DNA of 64,000 nt from contig JAAYFK010000024.1 in NCBI GenBank assembly GCA_012728275.1, positions 1 to 64,000 on the forward strand, in the 5' to 3' direction. Under the pieces are notes generated by a model. It saw nothing but the letters and a program-made list of their open reading frames with translations. It was not told where the DNA came from and did no database searches. The stretch's first letter is position 1. Every line of letters begins with the position of its first letter. The translations under genes and the position numbers were made by a program. Positions 43,891 through 53,438 of the stretch are shown one piece after another. The DNA is from Clostridiaceae bacterium. Its GTDB lineage: Bacteria > Bacillota > Clostridia > Saccharofermentanales > Saccharofermentanaceae.

Positions 43891-45015
43891 ATGCTATACG
43901 ATTATTTGATTGTAGGTGCTGGCCTATATGGAGCTACTTTTGCAAGACTTGCTACAGATGCTGGAAGAAAATGCCTTGTAATTGATAAGAGGGACAAGGT
44001 TTCTGGAAATATAGCTACTGAAGAATCTCATGGAATCAACGTTCATTCATATGGAGCACATATTTTTCATACAAGTAATAAGACCGTATGGGACTTTGTA
44101 AATGCTTTTGCTGAGTTTAATAGATATACGAATTGTCCCATAGCAAATTATAAAGGTGAGCTTTATTCTTTACCGTTTAATATGTATACCTTCAACAAAA
44201 TGTGGGGAGTTACTACGCCGCAAGAGGCTAGAGCCAAGCTTGATGAGCAGATAGCGGCGTCTAAGATAGAGAATCCACAAAATCTTGAGGAGCAGGCTAT
44301 ATCACTTATAGGCAGAGATATTTACGAAAAGCTTGTTAAAGGATATACCGAGAAGCAATGGGGACGTAAGGCAACAGAGCTTCCTGGTTTTATCATTAAG
44401 AGACTTCCAGTACGACTAATCTATGACAACAATTACTTCTCTGATACGTATCAAGGTATTCCTGTTGGCGGATACACTAATATGGTTGAGCAAATGCTTT
44501 ATGGAATTGAAGTAAGAACAAATGTTGACTATATGAAGGAGAAATCTTCATTGAATGGTCTAGCAAAGAAGCTAGTTTATACCGGAATGATTGATGAATA
44601 CTATGACTACTGCTTTGGCGAGCTTGAATATAGAAGTCTGAGATTCGAGCCCAAGTATCTGCCAGATGTTGATAATTATCAAGGTAATGCAGTCATCAAT
44701 TATACAGATGCAGAAACACCATATACGCGAATAGTAGAACATAAGCATTTTGAGTATGGCAAGGGAGAAGGAACCGTAATTACTTATGAGTATCCAAGCG
44801 CGTGGAAGCGTGGAGATGAACCATATTATCCTATGAATGATGACAAGAATAATGCTCTTTTCGAAAAGTATCAGCAAAAAGCTAAGGGTGATCTGAATGT
44901 GATTTTCGGAGGGCGACTAGGTAAATATAAGTACTGCGATATGGACGACGTAGTTGCTGATGCAATGAAAGATTTCGTTAGGGAAGTATCTAGCAAAACT
45001 ATGGAATGTCAATGA
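43891..45015 (+). CDS. glf: UDP-galactopyranose mutase
   Basis: Converts UDP-galactopyranose to UDP-galactofuranose with reduced FAD. N-terminal FAD motif IVGAGLYGATFA, then DKRDKVSGN, GAHIFHTS, YTEKQWGRK and the late VIFGGRLGKYKYCDMDD. The length of 374 residues is typical. It shows that the glycan made by this region contains galactofuranose. It ends the plus-strand glycan genes and overlaps the convergent exonuclease gene by 17 bases. Confidence 0.97.
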   Translation: MLYDYLIVGAGLYGATFARLATDAGRKCLVIDKRDKVSGNIATEESHGINVHSYGAHIFHTSNKTVWDFVNAFAEFNRYTNCPIANYKGELYSLPFNMYTFNKMWGVTTPQEARAKLDEQIAASKIENPQNLEEQAISLIGRDIYEKLVKGYTEKQWGRKATELPGFIIKRLPVRLIYDNNYFSDTYQGIPVGGYTNMVEQMLYGIEVRTNVDYMKEKSSLNGLAKKLVYTGMIDEYYDYCFGELEYRSLRFEPKYLPDVDNYQGNAVINYTDAETPYTRIVEHKHFEYGKGEGTVITYEYPSAWKRGDEPYYPMNDDKNNALFEKYQQKAKGDLNVIFGGRLGKYKYCDMDDVVADAMKDFVREVSSKTMECQ

Positions 45016-45763
45016 AAACAGGACAATGATCTGACCCCATTACATCGCTAAACATATTTGACTCTGTGATTCTCGATGCTGTTTCCTTAGTCGCGAAAAA
45101 GTAATCAATACGCCAGCCGACATTTCTGTCGCGCGCAAAGGTCTTATATGACCACCAAGAATACTTCTCCGTCTCATCAGGATGGAGCTTTCGAAAGGTA
45201 TCAACCAGACCAATTTCAATGAACTTATCGATATAGACGCGTTCTTCCGGAAGGAATCCGGACAGCTTGGAATTTGCTTTAGGATTGGATAAATCTATCT
45301 CGTTATGAGCTGTGTTCACGTCGCCGCACACAATTATTTGCTTACCAAGCTTCTTGAGTTCTAGAATCTTGTCTATGAAGCAATCGTAGAATCTTAACTT
45401 AAACGCTATTCGTTCGTCGCCTGAAGTCCCATTAGGAAAATAAATATTCAGAAGAACAAAATCTTCAAAGGTGGCAATAATTGTTCTGCCTTCATGGTCA
45501 AATTCGTCAACTCCAAGGCCGTAAGTAACGCTTAAAGGACTAACACGAGTATAAATCGCCGTTCCCGAGTAGCCTTTGCGCTCAGCACTGTGAAAATAAC
45601 TCTGGTATCCGTCGATATTCGTAATACCGGCTTCAAGCTGATCGATACTAGCCTTTGTCTCTTGAATGCATACAATGTCTGCATCCATTTCCTTGAGTCT
45701 ATCAGCAAAGCCTTTCTTGGCAATTGCTCGAATTCCGTTTACATTCCAGCTTACTATTCTCAT
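44999..45763 (-). CDS. xth: Exodeoxyribonuclease III
   Basis: DNA repair AP endonuclease/3'-exonuclease. It shows SWNVNGIRA, the metal Glu in QETKA, YSGTAIYTR, CGDVNTAHNEIDL, WWSYK and the final GSDHCPV with the catalytic Asp-His. Length 254 residues, normal for ExoA/Xth. GAGGTG precedes ATG. Its 3' end overlaps glf tail to tail, so antisense interference is possible. Confidence 0.96.
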   Translation of the reverse strand: MRIVSWNVNGIRAIAKKGFADRLKEMDADIVCIQETKASIDQLEAGITNIDGYQSYFHSAERKGYSGTAIYTRVSPLSVTYGLGVDEFDHEGRTIIATFEDFVLLNIYFPNGTSGDERIAFKLRFYDCFIDKILELKKLGKQIIVCGDVNTAHNEIDLSNPKANSKLSGFLPEERVYIDKFIEIGLVDTFRKLHPDETEKYSWWSYKTFARDRNVGWRIDYFFATKETASRITESNMFSDVMGSDHCPVFIDIP

Positions 45764-45868
45764 AATGCACCTCTAGTGAAGAATTCCTATTGCTATTTCG
45801 GTCTATTTATTATACCAATAAGAGAAGAATGACAAGCAACTCTTTAGTATTTTTACGAGGCATAGCAA

Positions 45869-46810
45869 ATGAGTAATAACAAAATTCGGGTGGCGATTTG
45901 CAATTGTGGTGGAACGATTTTTTCGCACATTTCAAAGGATGGTACCATCGCACTAAATTCGCCAGAAAGTGTTAGTAATAGCCAGATATTCCGACTTCTT
46001 GGAGATGTGGAGTTTGATGAGATTGTGGTTCCGCTGTACTCATCGGAGAACGCCACAGTTAACGATTATCGATTAGTTTTTAAGGAAATAATAGAGTATT
46101 TCGATAGTAATCGGGAGAATACAAACTGCTTAATGATTATGCATGGTACCGATAGCATGGCTTATTTTGCGCAGCTTGCATATAGGGCATTGAGTTTCAT
46201 TGGAGTGCCTGTGGTTATTGTTGGAAGTAAGTTTACGCCAGATACTCCTGGAAGCGATGCGTTTTCGAATGTAAAGGAAGCAATTCGTATCTTACTGGAT
46301 GCGGTAGAAGGCAAAAGCCAAGTTTTCAAAGTAGTCTTCTCCCACTCGAAAAAACTCGAAACCGAAAGCGTCAATGCATGGCAAATCGAAGATGCAGATA
46401 TCGATGGTGACTACGGATGCTTTGAAAGCAGACCTATAGCAAAAACGGATATAGAGCAATATGAGAAAAGAGCAAGAGCCTTTATAAAGAGACAGATTGG
46501 GGTAAAAGATAGAGTTCTTACTATTCATAACAGCCCTAGCTTTCCATTCTCTTCTGTAGTAATTGATAGAAGTAAGATAGGTGCAATTCTGATTCAAAGC
46601 TTTCATTCAGGCACTGCCAACAGTGCAGAAGGTGAGGGTTCTCTGGTTGGATTAGTGTCTCTTGCTGGCAAGGAAGGTATTAAGTCTTATATAGCCCCTG
46701 TTGTAGCAAAGAACAACAATTATGAGAGTGAAAGTATTTTGAGGAAAATTGGTGTAATTCCTTGCCTTGACGTACCAATAGAGGGTGCATGGGCTGAAAT
46801 TGTGTTATAA
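45869..46810 (+). CDS. L-asparaginase family amidohydrolase
   Basis: Hydrolyses asparagine (or glutamine) to the acid and ammonia. The two catalytic Thr sites are present: CGGTIFS at the N-terminus and MHGTDSMAY in the middle. No signal peptide, so cytosolic type I (AnsA-like). The length of 313 residues is slightly short for the family (about 330). GAGG precedes ATG. The gene stands alone; a TATAAT overlaps its 3' end and may serve the next gene. Confidence 0.88.
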   Translation: MSNNKIRVAICNCGGTIFSHISKDGTIALNSPESVSNSQIFRLLGDVEFDEIVVPLYSSENATVNDYRLVFKEIIEYFDSNRENTNCLMIMHGTDSMAYFAQLAYRALSFIGVPVVIVGSKFTPDTPGSDAFSNVKEAIRILLDAVEGKSQVFKVVFSHSKKLETESVNAWQIEDADIDGDYGCFESRPIAKTDIEQYEKRARAFIKRQIGVKDRVLTIHNSPSFPFSSVVIDRSKIGAILIQSFHSGTANSAEGEGSLVGLVSLAGKEGIKSYIAPVVAKNNNYESESILRKIGVIPCLDVPIEGAWAEIVL

Positions 46811-46867
46811 TCCTTTAGTTTCACAGATGTGCGAGAGACGCACTTAAATTATAGTTTGGAGAATAAT

Positions 46868-48328
46868 ATGTTGAAGAATAAAATAATAACAGGAGTTTTG
46901 GCGCTATCGATGCTCCTTTCTTTCGTTGGTTGCTCGAAGAATGCTGCGGAGACAACGCCTTCGTCTTCTTCCGTTGATGCGACTAGTCCTACAGCAAATA
47001 TCTCAGACACTCAAGTAGTTGATACAACACAATCTACAATTGATTTATCGGGTTGTTCTTTTGAGACAATGTATGGCAACCAAATCTCAGCTTTTTTGGG
47101 ACATACTTACATGTTTGAAGGAGTTCAAATTCCAGAGGCAGAAGTTAACTTCTATTTTGTTAATGCTTTTCTTGATTTGACGCAATATGCAACATATGGA
47201 ATATATCCAGCAACTGTTGACGGGTACTTGGATCTAGCAGCGGAGTTTGATTCAGATGACGAGGCTGAGGATTTGTATGCAACTTGGGGCGATTTTTATG
47301 TAGCGTATGCTGAGAAGATGCTTGAGAGTACAGCGGTAATTAATCAGTTAGCTTCCGAAGAGGGAGTAGTACTTTCCGAAGAATCACAAGATTCCATTGA
47401 TGCTTCGATTGAAGAATTAAACACAACTGGCGCGCAAGCAGCAAATATGACATTGGATGATTATCTTGCTTTATACTATGGACCTGCATGCGACGAGGCG
47501 GCTTTTAGAAGCATAATGGAAAGGTACTATATAGCTGATTTGTATACAACACAATATTGTGACAATTATGAATTCGCTGAAGATGAAATAATGGTACCAA
47601 ACGTTTGCTACACTTTGTTTGCTGCTCCAGAGGCAAGTGCAACAGAGGAAGATTTGGCAACGGCTGAGCAACAGGCAAATGATTTTCTAGCAGGATGCGA
47701 AGATATCGAATCTTTCCAATTACAGGGACAGGCTCTATATGATGCAGGCGAGTGCATGGAGTATGGTTCCTTCCCGGTCGAACTAGGAACTACGGTTCAA
47801 GCCTTTGAGGATTGGGCATTTGATGAGGCTCGTGTTGAAGGCGAAATGGGTGTAATTTACGCTCCAGAATATGGATACTTCGCAATTGGATATATTGGTC
47901 TAGTTGAGGTTGATGATTCTATTAAGGATCAAATTGCGGTTAACGCTCTTGGAGCTTATGTAATAAGTCTTGTAGACGATGGAACATATGAGTTTACATT
48001 GCCTAATGACTATGAGCCTGCGGTAGAGGCTGTGCATGTTGATAACGGTATATTCACTGAGACAAGTGCTGTTGATGCTTCTTCTCAAGCAAGTGGCCTT
48101 GTTTCCCCTACGCCTAGTATTTCTGCTCCTGGCCAGACTCCAGTGTCTAATGGATTAGTCTGGGCGTTGGCTGGCGCTGGTGGGCTTGCTCTACTAATAC
48201 TATTTGCTGCTCTTATTGTGTATCTGGTTCGTCTTGGAAAGAATGCCAAGGAACCAAATGAGAAGAATAAGAGTAACGAGAAGAATAAGAAGAACGAGAC
48301 GGATGATAGCGAGAATAGCGAAGAGTAA
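46868..48328 (+). CDS. PrsA/SurA-like lipoprotein with C-terminal membrane anchor
   Basis: Probable extracytoplasmic foldase-like lipoprotein, 486 residues. Signal peptide with lipobox SFVGC (Cys about residue 22), then a Ser/Thr-rich linker, a helical SurA_N-like region with EEGVVLSEE and LDDYLALYYGPACDE, and a PPIase-like region. A Ser/Pro linker leads to a helix at about residues 435-458 and a highly charged Lys/Glu/Asn tail. The mature protein would thus be held by lipid at one end and a helix at the other, which is unusual for PrsA. ATG 46868 is chosen with GGAG upstream; the frame opens earlier at 46829. The PPIase domain is weakly conserved, so activity is doubtful. Confidence 0.78.
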   Translation: MLKNKIITGVLALSMLLSFVGCSKNAAETTPSSSSVDATSPTANISDTQVVDTTQSTIDLSGCSFETMYGNQISAFLGHTYMFEGVQIPEAEVNFYFVNAFLDLTQYATYGIYPATVDGYLDLAAEFDSDDEAEDLYATWGDFYVAYAEKMLESTAVINQLASEEGVVLSEESQDSIDASIEELNTTGAQAANMTLDDYLALYYGPACDEAAFRSIMERYYIADLYTTQYCDNYEFAEDEIMVPNVCYTLFAAPEASATEEDLATAEQQANDFLAGCEDIESFQLQGQALYDAGECMEYGSFPVELGTTVQAFEDWAFDEARVEGEMGVIYAPEYGYFAIGYIGLVEVDDSIKDQIAVNALGAYVISLVDDGTYEFTLPNDYEPAVEAVHVDNGIFTETSAVDASSQASGLVSPTPSISAPGQTPVSNGLVWALAGAGGLALLILFAALIVYLVRLGKNAKEPNEKNKSNEKNKKNETDDSENSEE

Positions 48329-48357
48329 TCTGAAACTAATAATAATATAAAAACTAG

Positions 48358-48400
48358 AACCGCCGAGATAGACTTCATTGAGTATCTTGGCGGTTTTGTT
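48358..48400 (+). terminator. Strong intrinsic terminator after the PrsA-like gene
   Basis: A 13-bp stem (48358-48370 with 48383-48395, one G-T pair) with a 12-base loop, followed by TTTTGTTTT. Confidence 0.9.
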
Positions 48401-48494
48401 TTACAGAACACTGCCGCTACCTATATAATATTTTTGATTGTAATGGTCATTCTTACAAAAATATGCAAGAATTATACGAGATGAGGTAATCGCA

Positions 48495-50045
48495 TTGAGA
48501 AAGAAACGTGTAAAAAACGGAATACTGCGAGGAGTCATTACTGCGCTTGCTATTGTTCTTCAAATTGGATGGATTGTCTTTGCGGCGTACTATCTTGAAG
48601 GAAGAGTGGGATTGATTTCTGTAGTCGCTGGTGTGGTAGCTGTTGTAGCTGCTCTATATATGTTTGGAAGAAACTCAAATTCTGCTTATAAACTGCCTTG
48701 GCTTTTCTTGATATTGGCATTCCCTATTTTTGGCGTTATTTTGTATTTTGCGACGGGTCACTCAGCTTTTTCGAGAAGGAGAATATCAAAGTACAAGTCT
48801 GAAGCTAGACGCATGCAGGATAAACTTTTTTCTAATCGTGGCGCATTAGAGCGCTCAAGAAATTTTGGTATTCAAAAGAGCATTCTTAACCAATATAAAT
48901 ACGTTGAACATCATGGGCAATACCCACTTTATGATGATAGCGATATTGATTATTTTCCTGACTCGGCTATAGCGTTAGAGAGCATGATTGAGGACATGAA
49001 TCATGCAAAGCAATTTATTATGCTTGAGTATCACGCAATAGAAGTGTCGGAGGCGTTCAGACGAGTAGAAGAGGTCTTGGCTAGAAAGGCATCTGAGGGC
49101 GTTGAAGTACGTATTATTTACGATGACGTAGGTTCTATTGGTTTCATAGACATTGATTTTGTTCAGCGAATGAAGAAGAACGGAATCGAATGCCGAGTAT
49201 TTAACCCGATGAGACCATTTATTAATGGTTTTATTAATAACAGAGATCATAGAAAGATTACTGTAATAGATGGCTGTATAGGATATACTGGCGGCTTTAA
49301 TCTGGCTGATGAGTATTTTAATCTTGTCTCGCCCTATGGGTATTGGAAGGATTCGGCTGTTCGAATTGAGGGTAGAGCAGTTGAGACTTTGTCAGCTCTA
49401 TTTATTGAGATGTGGAATGGCATAGCTAAGAGTACTGACGATATTGAACGTTTTTTCTTGCCTAGAACCAGAGTAGACTGCAAAAAGTCACAATCGGAAG
49501 GACTCGTACAGCCTTATGGCGATAGTCCGTTGGATAAGGAATATGTTGCAGAGAATATCTACATCAATATGATAAACGCCGCAGAAGATTATGTTTGGTT
49601 CTCAACGCCATACCTAATTATCGATGACGAGATGAAGAGAGCTTTGAGTCTAGCAGCTGCTAAGGGTGTTGATGTAAGAATCATCATTCCTTCAATTCCG
49701 GACAAGAAACTTGTTTACAAGGTAACGAATTCTTATGCATCGAGCCTATCTATCTTGGATATTAAGATTTATAAGTATAAGCCAGGTTTTAACCATTCAA
49801 AGCTGTGTTTAACTGATGATAAGATTGCTTGCTGTGGAACGGTGAATTTAGATTATAGGAGTCTATTCTTGCATTTTGAGAATGGCGTTCTTTTCTCTCA
49901 GAAGGAAGCAATTCATAAGGTCAAGAACGACATGGAAGAGATGTTTAAGGTGTCTGAGAATGTTTCCGATGAGTATAGGCTTAATTCCACAAGACGAAAT
50001 CGCTTGCTTGATTCAATACTTCGTTTGATGGCTCCATTATTGTGA
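48495..50045 (+). CDS. cls: Cardiolipin synthase (phospholipase D type)
   Basis: Joins two phosphatidylglycerols into cardiolipin at the membrane. Two N-terminal helices (about 10-32, 36-55, then 62-85) and two HKD motifs: HRKITVIDGCIGYTGGFN and HSKLCLTDDKIACCGTVN. Length 516 residues is typical. The start is a TTG at 48495 with GAGGT ahead. Overlaps the convergent VanY gene by 9 bases. Confidence 0.95.
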   Translation: MRKKRVKNGILRGVITALAIVLQIGWIVFAAYYLEGRVGLISVVAGVVAVVAALYMFGRNSNSAYKLPWLFLILAFPIFGVILYFATGHSAFSRRRISKYKSEARRMQDKLFSNRGALERSRNFGIQKSILNQYKYVEHHGQYPLYDDSDIDYFPDSAIALESMIEDMNHAKQFIMLEYHAIEVSEAFRRVEEVLARKASEGVEVRIIYDDVGSIGFIDIDFVQRMKKNGIECRVFNPMRPFINGFINNRDHRKITVIDGCIGYTGGFNLADEYFNLVSPYGYWKDSAVRIEGRAVETLSALFIEMWNGIAKSTDDIERFFLPRTRVDCKKSQSEGLVQPYGDSPLDKEYVAENIYINMINAAEDYVWFSTPYLIIDDEMKRALSLAAAKGVDVRIIIPSIPDKKLVYKVTNSYASSLSILDIKIYKYKPGFNHSKLCLTDDKIACCGTVNLDYRSLFLHFENGVLFSQKEAIHKVKNDMEEMFKVSENVSDEYRLNSTRRNRLLDSILRLMAPLL

Positions 50046-50924
50046 GATAAGAATAGTAACAAAACAGTATCCAGTATTATCTGGACTCACAACGATACTG
50101 CTTAAATCGCTCAAATACTCATTTGGTATTTCTACATCGTCTAATGGCATCCTAGCTACTAGGTAGCTGCCTACATCATAGTAAACTCCAATTGAAAAGG
50201 ATTCGATATACTCTTCTAGAGTGTAATTGTTGTCCATAATTACTTGAGAGTGCGGAAACCCAACAAATCTAATGTGCCATGGTTCATATGCATATCCAGT
50301 GATTTCCTTGCCCCAGCGAGGATATCTAATAATAAAACCATAGTCGCCGCAATTGCTGTTAACGAATTGGCCAGCCTCACTATCTATGAAACCCATACCA
50401 GCGTAGTACATAACATAGACATCCAAAGCTAATCCGGTTTCATGCTCGCTTCTGCCAGGGACTGACGCAATTTCTGGACCTAACTCATCATAAAGCTCTT
50501 GTTGATGCTCTCTCGTTCTGTAGCTACTGGACACAAAGAGGTTGTCGTTACAATTATTAGTAACTGCTTGAGAAAGTTGAGCGTAGCCTTCCTGAATAGC
50601 ATCATTCATAATTACATCAGTGTCATCGTATTCAGAGATTTGTGCGCTGAAGTTGCCTGGTATCGAGTAATCGTCATTAATTAGCATAAGAGATTGATTG
50701 ACATTGACTTCGACGGATTCACCATTAATGTCTAATAACTCCAAGCTCTCAACATCAAGTGAGAAACTGCACGTATCCGAAGTTGACACTTGTCTCTTCC
50801 AAAATGGGAGAGTAAGGCGAATGTAGTCCTTTTCGAAAAGAAAATACAACCCACAACAACAAGTTGCCACAAGTAGCAAAGCTACCGTGGCGACTATTAT
50901 CGATTTGAGTTTCTTTTTATCCAA
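50037..50924 (-). CDS. D-alanyl-D-alanine carboxypeptidase, VanY/M15B family
   Basis: Membrane-anchored zinc peptidase that trims D-Ala from peptidoglycan stems. An N-terminal helix (residues about 8-30) anchors it, and the catalytic domain shows SEHETGLALDV with the zinc His and Asp and EPWHIRFVG with the catalytic Glu and third zinc ligand. Length 295 residues. The likely start is TTG 50924, which overlaps the end of the GH31 gene by 8 bases, so translation is coupled. No vanA-type ligase nearby, hence a housekeeping wall enzyme is likelier than glycopeptide resistance. Confidence 0.9.
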   Translation of the reverse strand: MDKKKLKSIIVATVALLLVATCCCGLYFLFEKDYIRLTLPFWKRQVSTSDTCSFSLDVESLELLDINGESVEVNVNQSLMLINDDYSIPGNFSAQISEYDDTDVIMNDAIQEGYAQLSQAVTNNCNDNLFVSSSYRTREHQQELYDELGPEIASVPGRSEHETGLALDVYVMYYAGMGFIDSEAGQFVNSNCGDYGFIIRYPRWGKEITGYAYEPWHIRFVGFPHSQVIMDNNYTLEEYIESFSIGVYYDVGSYLVARMPLDDVEIPNEYLSDLSSIVVSPDNTGYCFVTILISQ

Positions 50925-53289
50925 GAGTAATTACCAATTCTTTGCTATTAAAGTTGATGACTGTGCCCTTAGCGTTAATCTCAGGCATCGACTCTGATAC
51001 ACTTACAACGTTCTTCAAACCAGAAAGCACAATTTTTTTGTCAGAACCAAAACCATCTGTTCTGACAGTAATTACCTTACCCTTCTTCAAAATGTTGATA
51101 ACGCCTGACTTCGTTGCATCGTAGGAGTAAATCTCAATAGCACTTACAAGATTATCAACTAACTCGAAAGCAGTAAAAGTAATATGGTTCAAGTCGTCAT
51201 CGTTTGTCGTTCCATCTGAATGAGTCGTAGCAATAATTGAATTAGGCCTTACGAATACAGGTATACTTCCCTTAGGAACCTTGACATTCTTGAAGCAGGG
51301 TCCAACAGTAATTTCCCCCGACATAAGACTTGTCCATCTTCCAGCAGGTAAGTAGAATACCACTTCGCCATTCTCTGAAAGAACTGGAGCCACCATAATG
51401 CTTGGTCCAAGCATGTATTGTCTATCAATCGAATAGACAGCCGGATCGTTAGGGAACTCAAAGGACAATGGCCTCATCATTGGATATCCAAGAGAAGTTG
51501 CTTCAGCTGCGCAAGCATAAAGATAAGGGAACATGCCTTCGCGAACGCCTGAAAGCATCTTAAAGGTCTCATAAGTGTCGCTAGGAAAATCAAGAGGGCG
51601 GCAAGCATCAAGCTTCGCATTTAATCTAAAGTGCGAAGAGAATAACGCGAATTCAATCCACCTAGAATACAAATTGTCATCTATTGAAGGGTCACATATC
51701 GGAACGTCTATATTGCAACATGAGAATCCGCTCATACCAAAGGAAAGAGCATTACGAATAGAAGCTGCCATCGAGCTATACGTAGAAAGCAAAGCACTAC
51801 AATTCTGAAGAGGGTAAGCCTGACTTCCAGCGGACGCGCAATTGGAAATAAGCATCGCATTGTTAAGACCCTTTGCTCGTGAAGTAGCATCATAGATAGT
51901 CTCGTTGAAGATTTTTGCGTAACCATTATTAACATCCTCAGGGAGCATACCATTATAGAACTTGATATCTATGTCTCCAAACTCGAATAAGCCATACCTA
52001 AAGTCACCCTCGAAAAAATCCACACCCAGCTTCAGCAGATTATCAAGCCTTAATTGAAACCAAGACTTCGCTGCAATATGAGTAAAGTCCAGAATTGCTG
52101 TACCAGGAAACTCGCAATCGCGCATGTAGATATTGCCATCTGAATAGCATATCAAGTAGTTACAGTCATAGCACTCTTGGTATTCTGAAGAAGCCTCGGA
52201 TATATATGGGTTTACGCCAAGCCCTAATCGTATACCTCTATCGTGGAGCATGCGAGACAAAGCGCCTGGATCCGGGAAACGACTCTTATCGAACTGGAAG
52301 CCTGTCTTATCCTTAGGATTTAACCATGAGGAACCAAGATAAAGCTCTGAGAAGTTGAATCCCGCTTCGTTCATCTTGTCAACTGCCTCAATAATCTTTT
52401 TATCAGTAAGAGTGAAGTCGTCATCTAAAGCGAGTGACGTGCCTAGACTCCAATGAGGGATAAGAGGACATCTGCCTGCCACCATAGTATACGCAGTAAG
52501 AATTTGCTTCATACTATCTCCTGCGAAAAAGATATACTCCAGCTCTTCCTCAGGAACATTAAAGGATACGCAAGAATTAAGTTCACGTCCAAAGGAGAAT
52601 TCCGCTATCTCAGTTGTATTAACGAACACGCCATAGTTCTTGGAGGATACATAGAAAGGTGTGCTATTACAATGCGTAATGCCTTTAGTTTTGTTACTTC
52701 TGTTATTGACTGAAACAGACTTACCATTAAGAAGAATAGCTGAACCATCAGCGCCTAAACCATAGAAATACTCATCAGGAGCAATATCGAGAGCGTCGCC
52801 AGTAAATCCAGAGTTCTCGCTTACTGTATATCTCTTAGCTACACCAGAACAAGTCGTGTAACTGGCACCACCTGCTCCATTAGAGGCCGTAATTCTTTCG
52901 CCTCTATAATAGAAGCCGATACTCCAAGCCCCTGACTTAGAAATGTGGGCTTCTAGCATGTTATTACGGAAAATAATCTCGTCTTCGTTCTCCTCAATCT
53001 GGGGTACTATTGCTGACTTTGCTTGAATTGCAAGAGGAGGTGCACTCTTTTTTGATTTGTGGTTAGTAATTCTAACCTTAATTGAGCAATCATTGACTGT
53101 GCTTAATGCTACTATCATTCGTCCAGGAACAGAGGACTTTGATATTTTGTTATTAGATAGATTCTTGTTGTAGGTACAAACGGATGTGTGAATATATAAA
53201 GTGTTGTCAATAAACTCAACATTCTCGATTACATCCGGATTCTTTGTTAGCGCGCTACTGTAAGAAGCGCTATGTTCTCTTTGACTCAT
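50917..53289 (-). CDS. GH31 glycosidase homologue (alpha-xylosidase-like) lacking the acid/base Asp
   Basis: A 790-residue GH31-fold protein nearest in pattern to YicI-type alpha-xylosidases. The barrel shows NPYISEASSEY, the nucleophile region GVDFFEGDF (Asp429; the usual Lys before it is Glu), and the conserved FSSHFRLN and QYMLGPSIMVAP. Where relatives have the acid/base Asp in a WSGDT-type motif, aligned by the following STY, this protein reads NCSALLSTY with Ala499. The next motif, normally HDIGG, is NIDVP. Hydrolysis by the usual mechanism is therefore doubtful. ATG 53289 has GGAGG ahead. No signal peptide. Coupled to vanY; divergent from the degenerate alcohol dehydrogenase gene. Confidence 0.88.
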   Translation of the reverse strand: MSQREHSASYSSALTKNPDVIENVEFIDNTLYIHTSVCTYNKNLSNNKISKSSVPGRMIVALSTVNDCSIKVRITNHKSKKSAPPLAIQAKSAIVPQIEENEDEIIFRNNMLEAHISKSGAWSIGFYYRGERITASNGAGGASYTTCSGVAKRYTVSENSGFTGDALDIAPDEYFYGLGADGSAILLNGKSVSVNNRSNKTKGITHCNSTPFYVSSKNYGVFVNTTEIAEFSFGRELNSCVSFNVPEEELEYIFFAGDSMKQILTAYTMVAGRCPLIPHWSLGTSLALDDDFTLTDKKIIEAVDKMNEAGFNFSELYLGSSWLNPKDKTGFQFDKSRFPDPGALSRMLHDRGIRLGLGVNPYISEASSEYQECYDCNYLICYSDGNIYMRDCEFPGTAILDFTHIAAKSWFQLRLDNLLKLGVDFFEGDFRYGLFEFGDIDIKFYNGMLPEDVNNGYAKIFNETIYDATSRAKGLNNAMLISNCASAGSQAYPLQNCSALLSTYSSMAASIRNALSFGMSGFSCCNIDVPICDPSIDDNLYSRWIEFALFSSHFRLNAKLDACRPLDFPSDTYETFKMLSGVREGMFPYLYACAAEATSLGYPMMRPLSFEFPNDPAVYSIDRQYMLGPSIMVAPVLSENGEVVFYLPAGRWTSLMSGEITVGPCFKNVKVPKGSIPVFVRPNSIIATTHSDGTTNDDDLNHITFTAFELVDNLVSAIEIYSYDATKSGVINILKKGKVITVRTDGFGSDKKIVLSGLKNVVSVSESMPEINAKGTVINFNSKELVITLG

Positions 53290-53324
53290 CTTAACCTCCA
53301 AAAGAAAAAAATACTATTAGTTTG

Positions 53325-53360
53325 CACAAAATATATTATATCGTATATAAATATTTTGTG
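53325..53360. promoter_or_regulatory. Inverted repeat in the GH31/dehydrogenase divergent spacer
   Basis: CACAAAATAT (53325-53334) and ATATTTTGTG (53351-53360) are perfect 10-bp arms around a 16-bp AT-rich centre. A TATAAT at 53409-53414 would serve the plus-strand gene. Candidate operator shared by both genes. Confidence 0.5.
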
Positions 53361-53438
53361 AAAAAGAAAATAAAAAAAGAGATACTTTTTCTATATGAGT
53401 ACAAATGTTATAATCCAAAAAAGAGTCGGGAGAGCAAA

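Noticed and set aside
44857..44868. CTTTTCGAAAAG inside glf (and at 50829 inside vanY) as operators
   Set aside because: In both places it encodes Leu-Phe-Glu-Lys in the coding frame and is far from any promoter.
50037..50924. VanY-type and VanZ-like genes as a glycopeptide-resistance cluster
   Set aside because: They are more than 40 kb apart and no D-Ala-D-Lac ligase, VanH or VanX gene is present; ldhA is a fermentation enzyme.
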